Shown: positions 34,693 to 44,746, counted from the stretch's first letter. The stretch: 64,000 bases of DNA from Polynucleobacter sp. AM-7D1 (GCF_018688455.1 NZ_CP061319.1:682001-746000), one strand, 5' to 3'. Made by a program: numbers and translations. Notes: generated from the letters alone by a model not told the origin.

Positions 34693-37170
34693 GTGCTAGT
34701 GAGTTTTCTGCGGGATATTCGGCGAGACTTGCGATCCAGTGAGCTGCTTGCTTTACTGGTTGCGCTAACTCTATCGGTTGCAGCTTTATCTAGCGTCAGT
34801 TTTCTGGCGGATCGGATGCAGCGAGCCTTTGAGTTTGATGCTCGCCAACTTCTTGCTGCAGATCTACTGCTTGTTTCTGATCAGCCTTTGCCTGAGCGAT
34901 TTATTCGAGAGGCAAATAATCGTCAGCTGAGTTCCGCTCAAACTATTGTCTTTCCGAGCATGGCCACTGTTGGTGCGCAAAGTAAGCTTGCTTCCCTCAA
35001 AGCAGTAACCAACACTTATCCCTTGCGCGGGTCTTTGCAGGTCTCACCCTCCCAGGCCAGTCTCACTCCGCCAGCCGCCTCAGTCTGGGTAGACCCAGCC
35101 ATGCTCAATGCATTGAAGGCCAAAGTGGGCGATCAGATGTTGTTGGGAGATAAGACGTTTGTAGTTGGCGGCATCTTAGAGCGTGAACTTGACCGGGGTG
35201 CAGGCTTTATGAACTTTGCACCACGCGTCATGATGTCCTTAGATGATTTACAGTCAACGGGTCTCATTGGTTTGGGCAGTCGCGTTACTTATCGTCTATT
35301 ACTAGCGGGAAATGATCAGGCAATCTCTGATTATGAAAAATGGGCTACACAATGGATTGAGTCTGAGGGTCTTAGGGGCATGCGTATTGAGACCTTGGAA
35401 AACGCGCAACCGGTGATGCGTAAAACTCTAGTGCGAGCAGAGCGATTCTTATCTTTGGTTGCCTTGCTAACTGCAATGGTGGCTGCAGTAGCGATTGCAT
35501 TATCTGCACGTCGTTATGTTCTAAAGCAGGCTGATGTTTGTGCGGTCATGAAATGTCTTGGGGCAAGTCAAGGGGCAATTCTAGTAAATCAAATTAAGGT
35601 ATTAGGTGCTCTGTGCTTATCAGCCGCTCTGATGGGTGCGGCTATTGCTTACGGAGTTCAGGAGATATTAATTCGTATTCTCGGTAATTTAGTCTTTGCT
35701 AATTTGCCTGTGATTTCTTTCTGGCCATTAACTTGGAGCATCTTGTTCTCATCCTGCTTATTAATTGGCTTTGCCGGCCCACCATTATTTAGCTTGGTCA
35801 TGATTTCACCGGTACGGCTGATTCGAAAGGAGCTGGGTTCGGTCAATATTAAGGGGCTTTGGGTTGCACTGTTTGGGATTATTACTTGTCTAGCCTTGAT
35901 CGCTATCGCAGCTCAAGATTTGAAACTGGCTTCTTGGGTTGCGATTAGCTTTACTTTGGCTGTTACTCTTTTTGCCGTAGTGTCTTGGTCAACACTACGA
36001 CTACTCAATCTTGGATTTTCGAGGTTGAGCGCAAAGAGCTTTGCACTCCGCTTTGCGCTGACTGCGCAGGCACGCCGCGCCGGATTTGCGGTGATGCAAA
36101 TTACTGCTCTAGGTATTGCCTTGATGGCTTTACTGCTCATTCTCTTGCTTCGTCAGGATTTATTGGTTGCTTGGCAAGGAAATATTCCAGTTGATGCGCC
36201 CAATCGCTTCATGATTAATATTCAGGAAGACCAGAAGCTGGGCATTACTCAATCTTTGCTGAACGCAGGAGTGGCAAATCCCAGTTTTAGTCCGATGGTC
36301 CGTGCGCGCCTGGTTGAGGTTAATGGGAAAGCCATTGGGCCAAATGATTATGTTGATGAAAATGCGCGTCGCCTAGTTGATCGAGAATTTAATCTCTCTT
36401 ATACCGAGCAATTGCCAGATGGCAATCGGATTACTTCTGGAAAATGGATTGATGGCAGTGCGCCGCAAGTTTCTTTGGAGGCAGGTATTGCAAAGACTTT
36501 AAAGCTTAAGCTGGGCGATCAAATGACTTTTGAGCTCGCTGGTGAGAAAGTCACTGCACCAATTACCTCGCTACGAAAACTAGATTGGAGTTCCATGAAA
36601 GTGAATTTCTTTGTCATCATGCCACCCAACATGCTTGCTAAAATGCCCCAATCGTGGATTACCTCTTATTACCAAAGCCCTGGTATCGAAGGGCTGGATT
36701 ACCAACTGGCACAGAGCTACCCTAATCTCACTATCGTCGATGTAGCGACCTCTTTGCAGCAGATACAGGATGTGTTAGATCGACTCTCTTCAGTGCTGGG
36801 TCTATTGTTTGCCTTTACGATCGCAGCAGCGATTCTGGTTCTAGTAGCTGCAATTGCAGCTACTCAAGATGAGCGCTTTAGAAGTGCGGCACTACTTAAA
36901 GCAGTGGGTGCATCGCGCGCTTTACTGAGAAAGGTAGCCCTGGCTGAACTGTTGATTATTGGAGTGCTCTCTGGGCTTCTAGCAGGATTAGCTGCTGGAG
37001 TCGCTGCATGGGCGCTAGGCCGATTTGTATTGGAGATTGAGTTCCACGCATTCGCACAGTCTTTAGCAATGGGAATTATCTTTGGAGTCGCTGCTTGCCT
37101 CTTGGCTGGATATCGTTTTCAGAGAAAAATTCAAACAACAACTGCAATGGAGTGTTTGCGCGAGATCTAG
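34693..37170 (+). CDS. FtsX-like ABC transporter permease (YbbP/macrolide-export type)
   Basis: An 825-residue inner-membrane protein. One helix at the start (LLALLVALTLSVAALSSVSF) precedes a large periplasmic domain. Then come two FtsX membrane units, around residues 250-420 (RFLSLVALLTAMVAAVAIAL) and 690-815 (SVLGLLFAFTIAAAILVLVA), with a second periplasmic domain between them. This is the ten-helix YbbP layout. In E. coli the partner ATPase YbbA is encoded next to it; no ATPase is adjacent here. The start is GTG 34693, with GTG 34699 as an alternative; neither has a clear ribosome site. Its stop lies 15 bp from the convergent RDD gene. Confidence 0.85.
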   Translation: MLVSFLRDIRRDLRSSELLALLVALTLSVAALSSVSFLADRMQRAFEFDARQLLAADLLLVSDQPLPERFIREANNRQLSSAQTIVFPSMATVGAQSKLASLKAVTNTYPLRGSLQVSPSQASLTPPAASVWVDPAMLNALKAKVGDQMLLGDKTFVVGGILERELDRGAGFMNFAPRVMMSLDDLQSTGLIGLGSRVTYRLLLAGNDQAISDYEKWATQWIESEGLRGMRIETLENAQPVMRKTLVRAERFLSLVALLTAMVAAVAIALSARRYVLKQADVCAVMKCLGASQGAILVNQIKVLGALCLSAALMGAAIAYGVQEILIRILGNLVFANLPVISFWPLTWSILFSSCLLIGFAGPPLFSLVMISPVRLIRKELGSVNIKGLWVALFGIITCLALIAIAAQDLKLASWVAISFTLAVTLFAVVSWSTLRLLNLGFSRLSAKSFALRFALTAQARRAGFAVMQITALGIALMALLLILLLRQDLLVAWQGNIPVDAPNRFMINIQEDQKLGITQSLLNAGVANPSFSPMVRARLVEVNGKAIGPNDYVDENARRLVDREFNLSYTEQLPDGNRITSGKWIDGSAPQVSLEAGIAKTLKLKLGDQMTFELAGEKVTAPITSLRKLDWSSMKVNFFVIMPPNMLAKMPQSWITSYYQSPGIEGLDYQLAQSYPNLTIVDVATSLQQIQDVLDRLSSVLGLLFAFTIAAAILVLVAAIAATQDERFRSAALLKAVGASRALLRKVALAELLIIGVLSGLLAGLAAGVAAWALGRFVLEIEFHAFAQSLAMGIIFGVAACLLAGYRFQRKIQTTTAMECLREI

Positions 37171-37185
37171 GGCGCCCCATCCATC

Positions 37186-37725
37186 TTACGAAAGCGTTAC
37201 TAAGTTCTTTGGCAGCTCAACTAAACGCGTTCCACTAAAGCGATCTGGCAGGCTTTGTCTTAGCAGCGGGCTAACGCGATTCAAATAGATGCTTAATGGC
37301 CATAGAAATAAAGCAACCGCAAATAGCATTTCAATAATTTGCCATCTCTGTAGTTCTAAAGCCCACTGCAGAAGAACGCAAGGTATGAGCCATAGGGATC
37401 CATAGACATAGCGCCAGATAGCTTGCTTTCGAGTGAGCTTGTGGCCACCTGGACCAATCATGCGTATCCGCCAGGTTTGCATCGCAAGCGTCTGCCCAGA
37501 TTTTGTCCAATACCAAGTGAAGTAAATCCCCAGGACTACATAAAGATAGAGGAAGGTGAGCCAACTTGGTAATGAGATGCCAAACAGAATACCTAAGCCT
37601 AAGTTAGGAAGTAAAAATGTCAGGGCTATTACACCCAGTAAAACCAATTGTTCGTAAAGAGTGCAAAAGACGCGTCGCCAAAATTGGGGGGCAGGAAGCG
37701 CGTTTAATTCCGCTGGGGTAATCAC
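37186..37725 (-). CDS. RDD family membrane protein
   Basis: A 179-residue inner-membrane protein with four to five hydrophobic segments. The RDD marks are the early arginine region FWRRVFCTLYE, where the family has RxxxxxxD, and the SGQTLAMQTWRIRMIGPGG turn. The function of the family is poorly known. GTG 37725 lies 13 bp after the DUF3106 gene, so it is the last gene of the sigma factor operon. Confidence 0.8.
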   Translation of the reverse strand: MITPAELNALPAPQFWRRVFCTLYEQLVLLGVIALTFLLPNLGLGILFGISLPSWLTFLYLYVVLGIYFTWYWTKSGQTLAMQTWRIRMIGPGGHKLTRKQAIWRYVYGSLWLIPCVLLQWALELQRWQIIEMLFAVALFLWPLSIYLNRVSPLLRQSLPDRFSGTRLVELPKNLVTLS

Positions 37726-37738
37726 AACTAAGGGGTTC

Positions 37739-38371
37739 TTATTGATTGCTTGAACTGCTATCCGAGCTTGCGCCTTGCGGCGTAACTTCTTGAGCTGGAG
37801 TGACGGCAGCAGGTAAGGTCGGGGCTAAGTTCGACTGCTGAATAATGGGGTGTTGTTGTAAGGTTGGCGCGCTTACTACCGTGGGTTTTTTCTTTTGATT
37901 TAATTCAACCTGAGCAAGCTTATTTTTTTGCTCAGCACTCAGCTTTTGATAGGCGCTCCAGGCTTCAGCTTTTTTCTCGGCCGGAAACTTTAGGCTACTT
38001 AAGTAATTTTCTCGCGCAATACGACGATCTTTCTGAGAGAGGTTCGACCAGCTTGTCATGCGAGATTGCAGTCTATTTTGATCGGCTGCGCTCATTCTTG
38101 GATAAAGGTTGGCAACCTGAGTCCATTTTTTGCGACTATCGGGCAGCATGTAATCCCAATCACTCTCAAGGGGGGCAAGGATTTTTTGCTGCCCCGGCTT
38201 AAGACTCTCCCATGTGCCATCCGGTTTTTTCTCTGGGATAGCGGCGCTTTTGCCGTGGCTGCTTGTAGCTGTCTGGGCAAATGCAGTGGGCGAGCTGAGA
38301 GCGCTAAAAGCCAGCACAAGGGCTGAGCTGGTAGTTAGGACTGCACAAGTAGAGCGTAAGTTATTTAGCAT
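37739..38371 (-). CDS. DUF3106 family periplasmic protein
   Basis: A 210-residue exported protein. The signal peptide ends near SSPTAFA. The middle part is rich in Trp and charged residues with repeated WxxLxPxQQKxLAPL and WxQVANLYPRMSAADQNRLQ patterns, the DUF3106 signature, reminiscent of CpxP/Spy-type helical proteins. The C-terminal 60 residues are low-complexity Gln/Pro/Ser. Third gene of the ECF sigma operon. Confidence 0.8.
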   Translation of the reverse strand: MLNNLRSTCAVLTTSSALVLAFSALSSPTAFAQTATSSHGKSAAIPEKKPDGTWESLKPGQQKILAPLESDWDYMLPDSRKKWTQVANLYPRMSAADQNRLQSRMTSWSNLSQKDRRIARENYLSSLKFPAEKKAEAWSAYQKLSAEQKNKLAQVELNQKKKPTVVSAPTLQQHPIIQQSNLAPTLPAAVTPAQEVTPQGASSDSSSSNQ

Positions 38372-38396
38372 GCGCTAATAGGGCTCTCGTTTGGCA

Positions 38397-38861
38397 TTAA
38401 GAAGGGGATTTAGATGTATCCAAGCCATCTTGCTCTGCATCAGCTAAGGGACCATTTTTGAGGAAGCTCATAAAGCCACTATCAGCATATGCATCTGGCG
38501 GAACGTCGTCAGTCAGGAGGGCAACGTCTAGCTCCGCAATATCGTTGATGCGGGAGTCTTGTTGCCATTGAGCAATACCAATGAGGCCAAATACAAGAAC
38601 AACTAAGGGGGCAATCCAACCCACGTTATTCCAAAAAGAACGAGAGCCTGAAGACCAGTTTCCAGAGGTGCCGGCCAAAACATATTGTTTGACACGTACT
38701 TTTTCTGGTTTTTTGACCGAAAGTGCCTTGAGGCGCGCTGCATACAGACGATCTTTGATGCCAGCTGGCAGGGATTGAGATCCTTGACGGAGCAGGGCAG
38801 CAGCGGACTGGCCAAATTGGTCAGCTTCTGTTGGATTGAGGATGTCTTGATTGCGGTTCAC
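38397..38861 (-). CDS. DUF3619 family single-pass membrane protein, possible anti-sigma factor
   Basis: A 154-residue protein with about 75 cytoplasmic residues, one transmembrane segment (VGWIAPLVVLVFGLIGIAQW) and a short acidic periplasmic tail. That topology and its place directly after an ECF sigma gene (ATGA overlap) suggest an anti-sigma role; this is inferred. The N-terminal part lacks a HxxxCxxC zinc motif. Confidence 0.72.
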   Translation of the reverse strand: MNRNQDILNPTEADQFGQSAAALLRQGSQSLPAGIKDRLYAARLKALSVKKPEKVRVKQYVLAGTSGNWSSGSRSFWNNVGWIAPLVVLVFGLIGIAQWQQDSRINDIAELDVALLTDDVPPDAYADSGFMSFLKNGPLADAEQDGLDTSKSPS

Positions 38862-39427
38862 AGCGTAATTCCTTTTAATTTCAATGCTTTAGCTAGAGCT
38901 TGGGTAGCTCTTGAGCAGTGGGTTTTGACACTTCCCTCGCTACAACTCATAGCAAGGGCAGTTTCAGTAATACTCAGCTCATCCCAATAACGCATCAGGA
39001 AGGCTTCTCGTTGACGGACAGGTAATTTTGATATTTCTGACTCTAGGGACTCCAAAAGCTGACTGCGCTCCAGCTTAAAGGCACCATCTTGGTGAATTTC
39101 ACTGTCATCCGGGGCGGAAAGTGACTCCAAGGGGTCGAAATCATCATTTTCATCTGATTTCTTACCCATATTGGAGAACAAGGTTACCCAGGTATTGCGA
39201 ACTTTTTGACGTCTAAACCAGTCATGAATACGGTTTTGCAGAATTCTGGTGAAAACTAGGGGTAGCTCAGCTGCCGGGCGGTCACCATATTTTTCAGCCA
39301 ACTTAATCATGGCATCTTGAACAATGTCTAGGGCTGCATCGTCATCCCGCACAGCATAAACCGCTTGCTTGAAAGCACGCTGCTCAACACTGCTGAGAAA
39401 GTCAGAAAGTTCTTGGGGTGAAGCCAT
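38858..39427 (-). CDS. ECF-type RNA polymerase sigma factor
   Basis: A 189-residue sigma factor. Region 2 includes AVYAVRDDDAALDIVQDAMI with KLAEKYGDRP and the ILQNRIHDWFRRQKV segment; an acidic linker (about 90-125) follows; region 4 is LPVRQREAFLMRYWDELSI and CSEGSVKTHCSRATQALA. Its targets are unknown. TCTAAT on the minus strand lies 7 nt before the ATG and there is no Shine-Dalgarno site. The operon sigma, DUF3619, DUF3106, RDD recurs in Burkholderiales. Confidence 0.88.
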   Translation of the reverse strand: MASPQELSDFLSSVEQRAFKQAVYAVRDDDAALDIVQDAMIKLAEKYGDRPAAELPLVFTRILQNRIHDWFRRQKVRNTWVTLFSNMGKKSDENDDFDPLESLSAPDDSEIHQDGAFKLERSQLLESLESEISKLPVRQREAFLMRYWDELSITETALAMSCSEGSVKTHCSRATQALAKALKLKGITL

Positions 39428-39456
39428 TCAGTGGATTAGACCTGAATCAGATGGAA

Positions 39457-39486
39457 TTGGTCTATTTTAGGGGATTGCTATAGAAT
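39457..39486 (+). promoter_or_regulatory. Candidate promoter of ilvBNC
   Basis: TTGGTC at 39457-39462 and TAGAAT at 39481-39486, spaced 18 bp, predict a leader of about 130 nt before ilvB. That leader has no peptide rich in Ile, Leu or Val codons. A loose stem (CTACC at 39496-39500 with GGTAG at 39532-39536) is the only structure I noticed. Confidence 0.45.
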
Positions 39487-39620
39487 GTAGGGCTTACTAC
39501 CTAGAATCTCATTCAAGAAGTGGTTTTTTCCGGTAGCAGCGCCGTTCGAACTCAGGCCACAAGCAGGAGACAGAACAGACCAAACAATTTTTTGCCGAAA
39601 ATTGCAAAGGACGAAAGAAA

Positions 39621-41408
39621 ATGAATACAAGCAGCGCCGAATTTTTAGCTTCTAAAGCTAACCAAGACACAGCAAACCCAAATTCCACAGCGAATGCGCC
39701 TGAAATGATTGGCGCCGAGATGTTGGTGAAGGCATTGCACAAAGAGGGTGTTGAATACGTTTGGGGTTACCCAGGCGGTTCCGTTCTCTTTATCTATGAT
39801 GAAATCTTTAAGCAGGACAAGTTCGAACATATTCTTGTTCGTCATGAGCAAGCAGCAGTTCATGCGGCCGATGGCTATGCGCGCGCAACCGGTAAGGTTG
39901 GCGTTGCTCTAGTCACTTCAGGTCCAGGTGTAACCAATGCGGTTACCGGAATTGCGACTGCTTACACTGACTCCATCCCAATGGTGGTCATTAGCGGTAA
40001 CGTGCCTACGTACGCGATCGGTGAGGATGCTTTCCAAGAAGCGGATACCGTTGGTATTACTCGCCCAGTGGTAAAGCACAACTTCTTAGTGAAAGATGTA
40101 AAAGACCTTCCTTTAGTTATTAAGAAAGCTTTTCACATCGCACAGACCGGTCGTCCAGGCCCGGTATTAATTGATATTCCTAAGGATGTCTCTGCTGCGA
40201 AGGGACCATTTATTTATCCAGATACCCTAGAGATGCGCTCCTATAACCCAGTCATTAAAGGGCATAGTGGGCAGATTCGTAAGGCAGTTTCTTTATTGCA
40301 AGAAGCAGAACGCCCATACATCTATACCGGTGGTGGCGTTATCTTGGCTGATGCCGCACCTGAGTTAAAAGAGTTTGCTGATTTGCTAGGCTATCCAGTA
40401 ACCAATACCCTGATGGGCCTTGGTGGATTCCCAGGAACAAGTCCTCAGTTCCTCGGGATGCTCGGTATGCACGGTACTTACGAAGCCAATATGGCGATGC
40501 AGCACAGCGACGTGTTGATTGCAATTGGTGCTCGTTTTGATGATCGCGTTATTGGTAATACCGCACACTTTGCAAGTCATCCACGCAAGATCATTCACAT
40601 TGATATCGATCCATCCGTGATTTCAAAGCGGGTGAAAGTGGATGTGCCTATTGTTGGCAATCTTAAAGAAGTATTGCAAGAGATGACTGTTCAGCTTAAA
40701 GCTGCTGGTCCACGTAAGAATGATGCCAAGTTAGCGGCATGGTGGGAGCAGATTAACGAGTGGCGCAAAAAAGATTGTCTGAAGTACGACGAAGCTTCGC
40801 AAATTGTGAAGCCTCAGTACGTTGTTCAGAAGTTATGGGAGCTTACTGGTGGCGATGCATTCATTTGCTCTGACGTAGGTCAGCATCAAATGTGGGCCGC
40901 TCAGTTTTACAAGTTTGATAAGCCACGTCGTTGGATTAATTCTGGTGGTCTGGGTACGATGGGCGTTGGCTTGCCGTATGCCATGGGTATCAAGAAGGCA
41001 TTCCCTGATAAAGACGTATTCACCATCACAGGTGAAGGTTCGATTCAAATGTGTATTCAAGAGTTGTCTACTTGCAAGCAATACGACACCCCTGTGAAGA
41101 TTGTTTCATTGAACAACCGTTACCTCGGTATGGTTCGTCAATGGCAAGAGTTGACCTATAACAAGCGCTACTCCAGTTCGTATATGGATTCATTGCCAGA
41201 CTTTGTGAAGTTGGCTGAGGCTTTTGGCCACGTTGGCATGCGCATTGAGAAGAAGTCCGATGTTGAAGGCGCCCTCAAAGAAGCGATTCGTTTAAAAGAT
41301 CGCACTGTGTTTATGGATTTCCAGACCGACCCAGAAGAAAACGTTTGGCCAATGGTTCAAGCGGGTAAGGGTATTACTGAAATGCTTTTGGGTAGCGAGG
41401 ATCTCTAA
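39621..41408 (+). CDS. ilvB: Acetolactate synthase large (catalytic) subunit
   Basis: A 595-residue thiamine diphosphate enzyme making acetolactate and acetohydroxybutyrate for valine, leucine and isoleucine. N-terminal TPP domain: HKEGVEYVWGYPGGSVLFIY and VRHEQAAVHAADGYARATGK with the catalytic glutamate. FAD-binding middle domain: TLMGLGGFPGTSPQFLGMLG. C-terminal TPP domain: GEGSIQMCIQELSTC and NNRYLGMVRQWQEL. About 30 extra residues precede the core. AGGA lies nine bases upstream of the ATG. Overlaps ilvN by one base. Confidence 0.97.
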   Translation: MNTSSAEFLASKANQDTANPNSTANAPEMIGAEMLVKALHKEGVEYVWGYPGGSVLFIYDEIFKQDKFEHILVRHEQAAVHAADGYARATGKVGVALVTSGPGVTNAVTGIATAYTDSIPMVVISGNVPTYAIGEDAFQEADTVGITRPVVKHNFLVKDVKDLPLVIKKAFHIAQTGRPGPVLIDIPKDVSAAKGPFIYPDTLEMRSYNPVIKGHSGQIRKAVSLLQEAERPYIYTGGGVILADAAPELKEFADLLGYPVTNTLMGLGGFPGTSPQFLGMLGMHGTYEANMAMQHSDVLIAIGARFDDRVIGNTAHFASHPRKIIHIDIDPSVISKRVKVDVPIVGNLKEVLQEMTVQLKAAGPRKNDAKLAAWWEQINEWRKKDCLKYDEASQIVKPQYVVQKLWELTGGDAFICSDVGQHQMWAAQFYKFDKPRRWINSGGLGTMGVGLPYAMGIKKAFPDKDVFTITGEGSIQMCIQELSTCKQYDTPVKIVSLNNRYLGMVRQWQELTYNKRYSSSYMDSLPDFVKLAEAFGHVGMRIEKKSDVEGALKEAIRLKDRTVFMDFQTDPEENVWPMVQAGKGITEMLLGSEDL

Positions 41409-41899
41409 TGCGACATATTATTTCTGTATTGATAGAGAACGAACCAGGCGCATTGTCCCGAGTTGTTGGCTTATTCTCTGCACGTGGTTACAACATTGAA
41501 ACATTGAGTGTTGCACCTACTGAAGATCCTTCACTCTCTCGCATGACGATTGTCACGATTGGTTCTGAAGATGTGATTGAGCAAATTACCAAACACTTAA
41601 ATCGTCTAGTTGAGGTAGTTAAGGTATTTGATTTGACTGAAGGCCCTCATATCGAGCGTGAGTTGATGATGATTAAAGTTCGCGCGGTAGGTAAAGAGCG
41701 CGAAGAGTTGAAGCGTACAACGGATATCTTCCGTGGTCGCATCATTGATGTGACTGATAAGAGCTACACCATTGAATTGACTGGTGATGGCGCTAAATTG
41801 GATGCCTTTATTGATTCGATTGACCGTGCATCAATTCTGGAAACTGTCCGTTCGGGTGGTTCTGGTATTGGGCGCGGCGAACGTATCCTCAAGGTTTAA
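41408..41899 (+). CDS. ilvN: Acetolactate synthase small (regulatory) subunit
   Basis: A 163-residue regulatory subunit (also called IlvH). The ACT domain opens ISVLIENEPGALSRVVGLFS with ARGYNIETLSV, the valine-binding region; the second half has the NikR-like fold (KVRAVGKEREELKRTTDIFR). It raises activity of IlvB and gives valine feedback inhibition. Coupled by TAATG. Confidence 0.96.
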   Translation: MRHIISVLIENEPGALSRVVGLFSARGYNIETLSVAPTEDPSLSRMTIVTIGSEDVIEQITKHLNRLVEVVKVFDLTEGPHIERELMMIKVRAVGKEREELKRTTDIFRGRIIDVTDKSYTIELTGDGAKLDAFIDSIDRASILETVRSGGSGIGRGERILKV

Positions 41900-41908
41900 T
41901 TTTTTTAA

Positions 41909-42967
<1,059 letters not shown>

Positions 42968-43030
42968 GTTAAAACAAAGTAACAAGTAGTTAGAAATTAA
43001 TAGCAGTAACTTACAAGGCTCAGAACAAAG

Positions 43031-43678
43031 ATGATGTATCCGCACCCCATTATTGCGAAAGAAGGTTGGCCGTATTTGGCATTAGTGGGGGCTGTCACTT
43101 TGCTAGTCCACTATCTAGGTGGTATTGCATGGTCATGGCCTTTGTGGATCATCTTTATCTTTGTTCTGCAGTTCTTCCGCGATCCGCAGCGTATTGCTGC
43201 CATCGGTCGTGACTTAGTTTTATCTCCAGCTGACGGCCGTATTGTCGTTGTAGAAAAAGCCAATGATCCTTATGCGGGTCGTGAGGCTTTGAAGATTAGT
43301 GTTTTTATGAATGTATTTAACGTTCACTCCAACCGTAGCGCAGTCAATGGCTTGGTAAAAGAGATTCAGTATTTTCCTGGCAAGTTTGTGAATGCCGATT
43401 TAGATAAAGCCTCTACTGAAAATGAGCGCAATGCCGTAGTGATTGATGCTAATGGTCAAATCGTGACTTTGGTTCAAGTTGCAGGCCTCATCGCTCGCCG
43501 TATTCTTTGTTATATCCATGTGGGCGATAGACTGAAAGCGGGGGAGCGTTACGGCTTTATTCGCTTTGGCTCCCGTGTCGATGTATATTTACCTTTAACA
43601 GCTGAGCCTTTGGTTAGTGTTGGCGATAAAGTTTTTGCTACGAACACCGCATTAGCTCGCGTACCCGGCTTAGATTAA
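43031..43678 (+). CDS. psd: Phosphatidylserine decarboxylase (short form)
   Basis: A 215-residue membrane-associated enzyme making phosphatidylethanolamine. Two hydrophobic segments lead (about 12-45), then [34 protein letters not shown] and GSRVDVYLP. The proenzyme cleaves itself at the GS site of RFGSRVD, and the serine becomes the pyruvoyl group. This is the short type, often annotated as an archaetidylserine decarboxylase-like enzyme. ATG 43031 or 43034 may be used. The next gene, pssA, makes its substrate. Confidence 0.94.
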   Translation: MMYPHPIIAKEGWPYLALVGAVTLLVHYLGGIAWSWPLWIIFIFVLQFFRDPQRIAAIGRDLVLSPADGRIVVVEKANDPYAGREALKISVFMNVFNVHSNRSAVNGLVKEIQYFPGKFVNADLDKASTENERNAVVIDANGQIVTLVQVAGLIARRILCYIHVGDRLKAGERYGFIRFGSRVDVYLPLTAEPLVSVGDKVFATNTALARVPGLD

Positions 43679-43705
43679 TTAAGTCGTTTTAACTGGGAAT
43701 ATTCT

Positions 43706-44569
43706 TTGAGTACATTTCGTCGTCGTGGCCGTATTGATCGTAGTCGCTTGGCACGTAACCGCACCGATCGCACTCAAGACGAGTGGGCAGAAGATCTTGG
43801 CGATGAAATTGATTTCGAAGTAGAAGAGTTACACAAGGATAAGCCGCGTAAACGTAGCAAAGGTATTTACCTGCTTCCGAATGCATTTACTACTGCAGCC
43901 TTGTTCTGCGGTTTCTTTGCAATCGTCAATGCGATGAACCACCAGTTTGAGATGGCGGCGATTGCCATCTTTGCGTCCTTAGTTTTGGATGGTATGGATG
44001 GTCGTGTTGCCCGAATGACCAATACCCAAAGTGCTTTTGGCGAACAATATGACTCTTTGGCCGATATGGTCTCATTTGGTGTGGCCCCAGCTTTGGTTGC
44101 GTATGAGTGGGCTCTAAAAGATTTAGGTAAGTGGGGTTGGTTAGCTGCCTTTACCTATTGCGCCGGTGCTGCTTTGCGCTTGGCTCGTTTTAACGTCAAT
44201 ACCGGCGTTGTTGATAAGAAGTTTTTCCAGGGCTTGCCTAGTCCAGCTGCTGGCTCATTAATGGCTGGCTTTATTTGGCTTGCTGATGACAACAAGATAC
44301 CTGTCCGCGATAGCGCCATTCCGTGGATTACTTTCTTCTTGGCCGTTTATGCTGGCTTGACAATGGTATCTAACGCTCGCTTTTATAGCGGTAAAGCCTT
44401 GGATGTTCGCTACCGGGTTCCATTTGGCGTGATGGTCTTGATGATTTTGACCTTTGTCTTGATCTCCTCGAATCCACCATTAACTCTATTTGGCCTCTTT
44501 GTGGTGTATTCCATTTCAGGTTATGTCATTTGGGCATGGGAACGACTTAGTGGTCGCCGTTTTAGCTAA
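43706..44569 (+). CDS. pssA: CDP-diacylglycerol-serine O-phosphatidyltransferase
   Basis: A 287-residue inner-membrane enzyme of the CDP-alcohol phosphatidyltransferase family. About 50 charged, Arg-rich N-terminal residues precede the core. The catalytic motif DG-x2-AR-x8-G-x3-D-x3-D is exact: DGMDGRVARMTNTQSAFGEQ then YDSLAD. Six to eight membrane helices follow. It supplies phosphatidylserine to psd just upstream. The start is TTG 43706, the only good in-frame start near the family N terminus; it is the least sure point. The stop lies within a palindrome GTTTTAGCTAAAAC (44559-44572). Confidence 0.92.
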   Translation: MSTFRRRGRIDRSRLARNRTDRTQDEWAEDLGDEIDFEVEELHKDKPRKRSKGIYLLPNAFTTAALFCGFFAIVNAMNHQFEMAAIAIFASLVLDGMDGRVARMTNTQSAFGEQYDSLADMVSFGVAPALVAYEWALKDLGKWGWLAAFTYCAGAALRLARFNVNTGVVDKKFFQGLPSPAAGSLMAGFIWLADDNKIPVRDSAIPWITFFLAVYAGLTMVSNARFYSGKALDVRYRVPFGVMVLMILTFVLISSNPPLTLFGLFVVYSISGYVIWAWERLSGRRFS

Positions 44570-44585
44570 AACCCGATTTTTAGGT

Positions 44586-44591
44586 TATATT
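44586..44591 (+). promoter_or_regulatory. -10 of the leuA leader transcript
   Basis: TATATT, five of six to consensus, 6 nt before the leader peptide ATG at 44598. Predicted transcript start is at that ATG. No good -35 box: the bases 17-18 bp upstream fall in the palindrome at 44559-44572. Confidence 0.5.
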
Positions 44592-44597
44592 TAATCC

Positions 44598-44675
44598 ATG
44601 TTGATAAATTTCTCACTTCTTTCCGGTCTTCTTCTACTGGCACTAAGCTTACAGCTTGGGGTAGGTAAGGCCTGA
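44598..44675 (+). CDS. leuL: leuA leader (attenuator) peptide
   Basis: A 25-residue ORF, ATG to TGA, too short for normal gene calls. Ten of its 25 codons are leucine, with the core SLLSGLLLLALSLQL. It lies 126 bp before leuA and is followed by an intrinsic terminator. The last codons (CAG CTT GGG G, 44654-44661) can pair with the terminator's 5' arm. A ribosome stalled for lack of leucyl-tRNA on the Leu codons would leave that antiterminator free; one finishing the peptide would cover it. There is no Shine-Dalgarno site; a -10 hexamer 6 nt upstream suggests a leaderless transcript. Confidence 0.8.
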   Translation: MLINFSLLSGLLLLALSLQLGVGKA

Positions 44676-44746
44676 GTTAATGAGATCAAAGTAATTCATT
44701 AGCCACCACATACCAGCCCCAGCAAATTGCTGGGGTTTTTGTTTTT
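44654..44746 (+). promoter_or_regulatory. Leucine attenuator: antiterminator and terminator
   Basis: Terminator: CCCCAGC (44717-44723), loop AAATT, GCTGGGG (44729-44735), then TTTTTGTTTTT. Competing antiterminator: GCTTGGGG (44654-44661) can pair with the same CCCCAGC, with one bulged T. The two pairings exclude each other. Confidence 0.75.

Noticed and set aside
39487-39620. Attenuator with leader peptide before ilvB
   Set aside because: No ORF rich in Ile, Leu or Val codons and no terminator with a T run in the leader.
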